Positions 5,004-7,057 of a stretch of 7,057 bases of DNA are shown piece by piece. Numbering within the stretch: position 1 is the first letter of the stretch; the number at the start of each line of letters is the position of its first letter. Under the pieces are notes generated by a model. It saw nothing but the letters and a program-made list of their open reading frames with translations. It was not told where the DNA came from and did not search any database. The position numbers and the translations under genes were made by a program. Source of the stretch: Actinomycetota bacterium (GTDB lineage Bacteria > Actinomycetota > Humimicrobiia > Humimicrobiales > Humimicrobiaceae); contig PWYO01000200.1 in assembly GCA_003567835.1 (NCBI GenBank), positions 1-7,057 on the forward strand, written 5' to 3'.

Positions 5004-6641
5004 GTGGAACAAACTGCAGACAAGAAGTTTTATTATCACAATCTTTTCTATGACTACCTGTTTCATTTTGACCGGCTAAAGCCATTCTACAGTTTTGATC
5101 ATAGAAATATAAAAGACTACAGGCAGAGGGCCGAGGGGCTGGCCCATGATTATAAGCACGGCTTAAGAGACAAGCTGGCTGATCTGCTGGCAGCACACAA
5201 CCGCCGGCTGGGGTGCAGCCAAAAAACCGCAGAGAACATCGAAAAATTGCGGGACCGCAGTTCGGTGGTGGTGGTGGGAGGGCATCAGCCCATACTATTT
5301 GGAGGCCCCCTGTTTGTGATCCATAAAGCGGTAACGGTGACCGGAATGGCCCATTACCTTGAAAATACGCTGCAAACAGGGGTGGTGCCCTGTTTCTGGA
5401 ATGCTTCTGACGACAGCAACACCCAGCATATCGACAATATGGGTCTATTGGGTCCTGAAAGCATGGAAGAGATCCGTGCAGAACATCTTGAAAACGATGT
5501 ACGATTTTCCCAACTCTCTCTGAGCCATGATCAGATGAAAGAAATTCTGGACCGGCTTGAAAAAAAGCTGGCCCCCACTGATTTTAGGCAAAAAATAATG
5601 GATTTTTTAGGGCAGTGCACAGCAGATGCCAGCCAGGATGGCCAGGTTATTTGGTCGGACCTGTTTTCTTGCCTGCTGTTGCGTTTTTTTGCAAAGCAGG
5701 GTTTGGTCATCATGGATCCTGCTATTGCAGAAATCAAGCAAATGGGCTGGGAGGTCATAGAATCTAATATTCGCGGTTACCGGTCTATGCACCAAATGGC
5801 AGAGCGGGCAGGAAGAAAACTTGAACAGTCAGGTTATCACAGCCAGATAAAGACCAGCGGCCGCAAGCTCGATTTTTTTGTATCCTATGGTGGGAAAAGA
5901 CACCCGGTGCTGGATACAGAAGGAGGCTTTACGCTTCATGGCCAAACCATGTCTGCGGCGGACCTGGCCGATTATGTAAAGGAGAATATAGGCCGGGTGT
6001 GTCCCAATGTTCTGTTAAGGCCCCTGCTTCAGGATACGGTCTTTCCGGTGTTGGCCACAGTATGCGGTCCGGGAGAGGTCAGTTATTTTGCCCAGCTCAA
6101 AGATGTCTATGGGCATATGGGGCAAAAGCTGCCCATTATATATCCCCGTTTTTGTGCTACGCTGGTGGAGAAAAAAGTAAAAAAAATTCTAAAAAAATAC
6201 GAGCTTGATTATCCTGTGATCGAAAAAAGCATACCTGCGCTTGAAAAGATTGTGCTCAAAAAATTTCTGGATTTTGACATAGAACATATCCTGTCCCGCC
6301 TGGACCGTGATATAATGAAAAAGATACGGGCAGCAGAACAAGAAATGCAGTCAAGCATCATGGATAAAACCAGTGCTTTTGACAGGATTAAAAGAAATAT
6401 GCAAAAAGAGACCGGGGTGTTAAAAGGGAAGCTTTTTTCTGAATACAAAAAACAGAACAGCCATCTCAGTGAAGGCATTGGCAAACTGAAGATGAACCTT
6501 TTGCCCCAGGATGATGTGCAGGAGAGAAAAATCAGCATATTCAGCTTTATAAACAAGTATGACTTTGCAGTATTGGACATCATCCATGCGTCTTTTAAAC
6601 CATTTTCCTACAGCCATACGTTTTTAGAGGTGGACCTCTGA
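5004..6641 (+). CDS. bshC: Bacillithiol biosynthesis cysteine-adding enzyme BshC
   Basis: BshC is credited with joining L-cysteine to glucosaminyl-malate, the last step in making the low-molecular-weight thiol bacillithiol. The 545-residue length fits the family. Matching blocks are L-F-Y-D-Y-L (14-19) with L-K-P-F-Y (25-29), V-V-V-G-G-H-Q-P-I-L-F-G-G-P-L (89-103), V-P-C-F-W-N-A-S-D-D (128-137), V-L-L-R-P-L-L-Q-D-T (336-345), C-G-P-G-E-V-S-Y-F-A-Q-L (354-365) and I-I-Y-P-R-F-x-A-T-L-V-E (378-389). A Lys/Glu-rich helical region, probably coiled coil, spans about 404-505. The C-terminal segment ends in P-F-S-Y-S-H. The start is GTG 5004. It is the only usual start codon after the in-frame TAA at 4998, and it gives an N terminus that matches the family. 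AAGG abuts the GTG and is too close to serve as a normal ribosome binding site. The stop overlaps the ATG of bshB1 by one base. Confidence 0.93.
   Translation: MEQTADKKFYYHNLFYDYLFHFDRLKPFYSFDHRNIKDYRQRAEGLAHDYKHGLRDKLADLLAAHNRRLGCSQKTAENIEKLRDRSSVVVVGGHQPILFGGPLFVIHKAVTVTGMAHYLENTLQTGVVPCFWNASDDSNTQHIDNMGLLGPESMEEIRAEHLENDVRFSQLSLSHDQMKEILDRLEKKLAPTDFRQKIMDFLGQCTADASQDGQVIWSDLFSCLLLRFFAKQGLVIMDPAIAEIKQMGWEVIESNIRGYRSMHQMAERAGRKLEQSGYHSQIKTSGRKLDFFVSYGGKRHPVLDTEGGFTLHGQTMSAADLADYVKENIGRVCPNVLLRPLLQDTVFPVLATVCGPGEVSYFAQLKDVYGHMGQKLPIIYPRFCATLVEKKVKKILKKYELDYPVIEKSIPALEKIVLKKFLDFDIEHILSRLDRDIMKKIRAAEQEMQSSIMDKTSAFDRIKRNMQKETGVLKGKLFSEYKKQNSHLSEGIGKLKMNLLPQDDVQERKISIFSFINKYDFAVLDIIHASFKPFSYSHTFLEVDL
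6626..6639 (+). promoter_or_regulatory. Inverted repeat covering the bshB1 ribosome binding site
   Basis: AGAGG (6626-6630) pairs with CCTCT (6635-6639) around a TGGA loop; the central T-A can extend it to a 14-base near-palindrome. The 5' arm contains GAGG, which is the Shine-Dalgarno candidate for ATG 6641, spaced 10 bases away. It also lies in the last codons of bshC. Such a stem would hide the site until a ribosome finishing bshC opens it, which implies translational coupling. Confidence 0.45.
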
Positions 6642-7057
6642 TGGACATAGAAGTTATCGCATTCGGCCCCCATCCTGATGATGCAGAAATGGGATGCGGA
6701 GGGCTTTTGCTGAAAATGAAGGACCAGGGGCATAAGACAGGCATCATTGACCTGACCCTGGGGGAGCTTTCCACCAATGGGAGTCTTCAGACAAGGGCCC
6801 AAGAGACCAGAAAGGCCACTGCATTCCTTAAGCTGGATGTAAGGGATAATCTGGGGCTGGAAGATGGGAACATCAAAAATGACCTGGCCAGCCGGAACAT
6901 GGTGGTGGAAGCAATCAGAAGGTACAGGCCCCATATGGTGCTCATCCCTTACCACAAGGACCGGCATCCCGACCATGAGAATGCCCACAAACTGTTAAAA
7001 GACAGCATATTTGCATCGGGGCTTGCAAAATTCGGCCGGGGTCAAAGCCATCGGCCC
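6641..7057 (+). CDS. bshB1: Bacillithiol biosynthesis deacetylase BshB1 (3' end outside the window)
   Basis: The first 139 residues are visible and the frame runs off the right edge; full-length family members are roughly 235-240 residues. The protein belongs to the LmbE/PIG-L zinc deacetylases and removes the acetyl group from GlcNAc-malate to give GlcN-malate, the BshC substrate. Zinc ligands are expected at H11 and D14 in G-P-H-P-D-D-A-E (9-16) and at H112 in H-P-D-H (109-112), with D13 as the likely catalytic base. Features that favour BshB1 over generic LmbE proteins are D-L-T-x-G-E-L-S-T-x-G (37-47), N-L-G-L-E-D-G (70-76), R-Y-R-P (94-97) and the H-R-P near the visible end. The usual A-H-P-D-D reads P-H-P-D-D here. 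ATG 6641 overlaps the bshC stop by one base, so the two genes form one operon and are very probably translationally coupled. Confidence 0.93.
   Translation, partial: MDIEVIAFGPHPDDAEMGCGGLLLKMKDQGHKTGIIDLTLGELSTNGSLQTRAQETRKATAFLKLDVRDNLGLEDGNIKNDLASRNMVVEAIRRYRPHMVLIPYHKDRHPDHENAHKLLKDSIFASGLAKFGRGQSHRP

Overview
This 7,057-base window is ordinary, gene-dense bacterial chromosome. A member of the Bacteroidota or a neighbouring FCB lineage is the best guess. The evidence is bacillithiol genes of the bshC/bshB1 type, a stand-alone 2TM-domain protein, a free-standing LigD-type 3'-phosphoesterase, and mostly weak Shine-Dalgarno sites. This is an inference from gene families, and no rRNA or other phylogenetic marker is present. 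No mobile element, CRISPR array, tRNA or rRNA was seen.

Layout: (1) Positions 1-1535, plus strand, hold a compact three-gene run. It contains the 3' end of a four-helix membrane protein, a 92-aa 2TM-domain protein, and a DUF429 protein with a predicted RNase H-like fold whose start overlaps the preceding stop. (2) After about 250 bases without a convincing gene, a LigD-type 3'-phosphoesterase lies on the minus strand. (3) A roughly 170-base divergent region follows, with a TATAAT promoter candidate, an A/T hairpin and a strong ribosome binding site. It leads into cysK, a PLP-dependent cysteine synthase. (4) Convergent with cysK, and overlapping its 3' end by 30 bases, is a minus-strand gene for a two-domain protein. 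Its N-terminal part is an IscU/NifU-like domain that has lost two of the three cluster cysteines, and its C-terminal part is a complete MnmA tRNA 2-thiouridylase. (5) Only 52 bases away and divergent, bshC begins with GTG and is translationally coupled to bshB1, which runs off the right edge.

Functionally, the right two thirds share a cysteine and thiol theme. CysK makes cysteine, MnmA places cysteine-derived sulfur on tRNA wobble uridine, BshC joins cysteine to GlcN-malate, and BshB1 makes that GlcN-malate by deacetylation. BshA, the first bacillithiol enzyme, is not in the window.

The most unusual item is the degenerate IscU-like/MnmA fusion. Secondary points are a hairpin that appears to mask the bshB1 ribosome binding site, the hairpin at the predicted 5' end of the cysK transcript, and the uncharacterised membrane-membrane-DUF429 operon.
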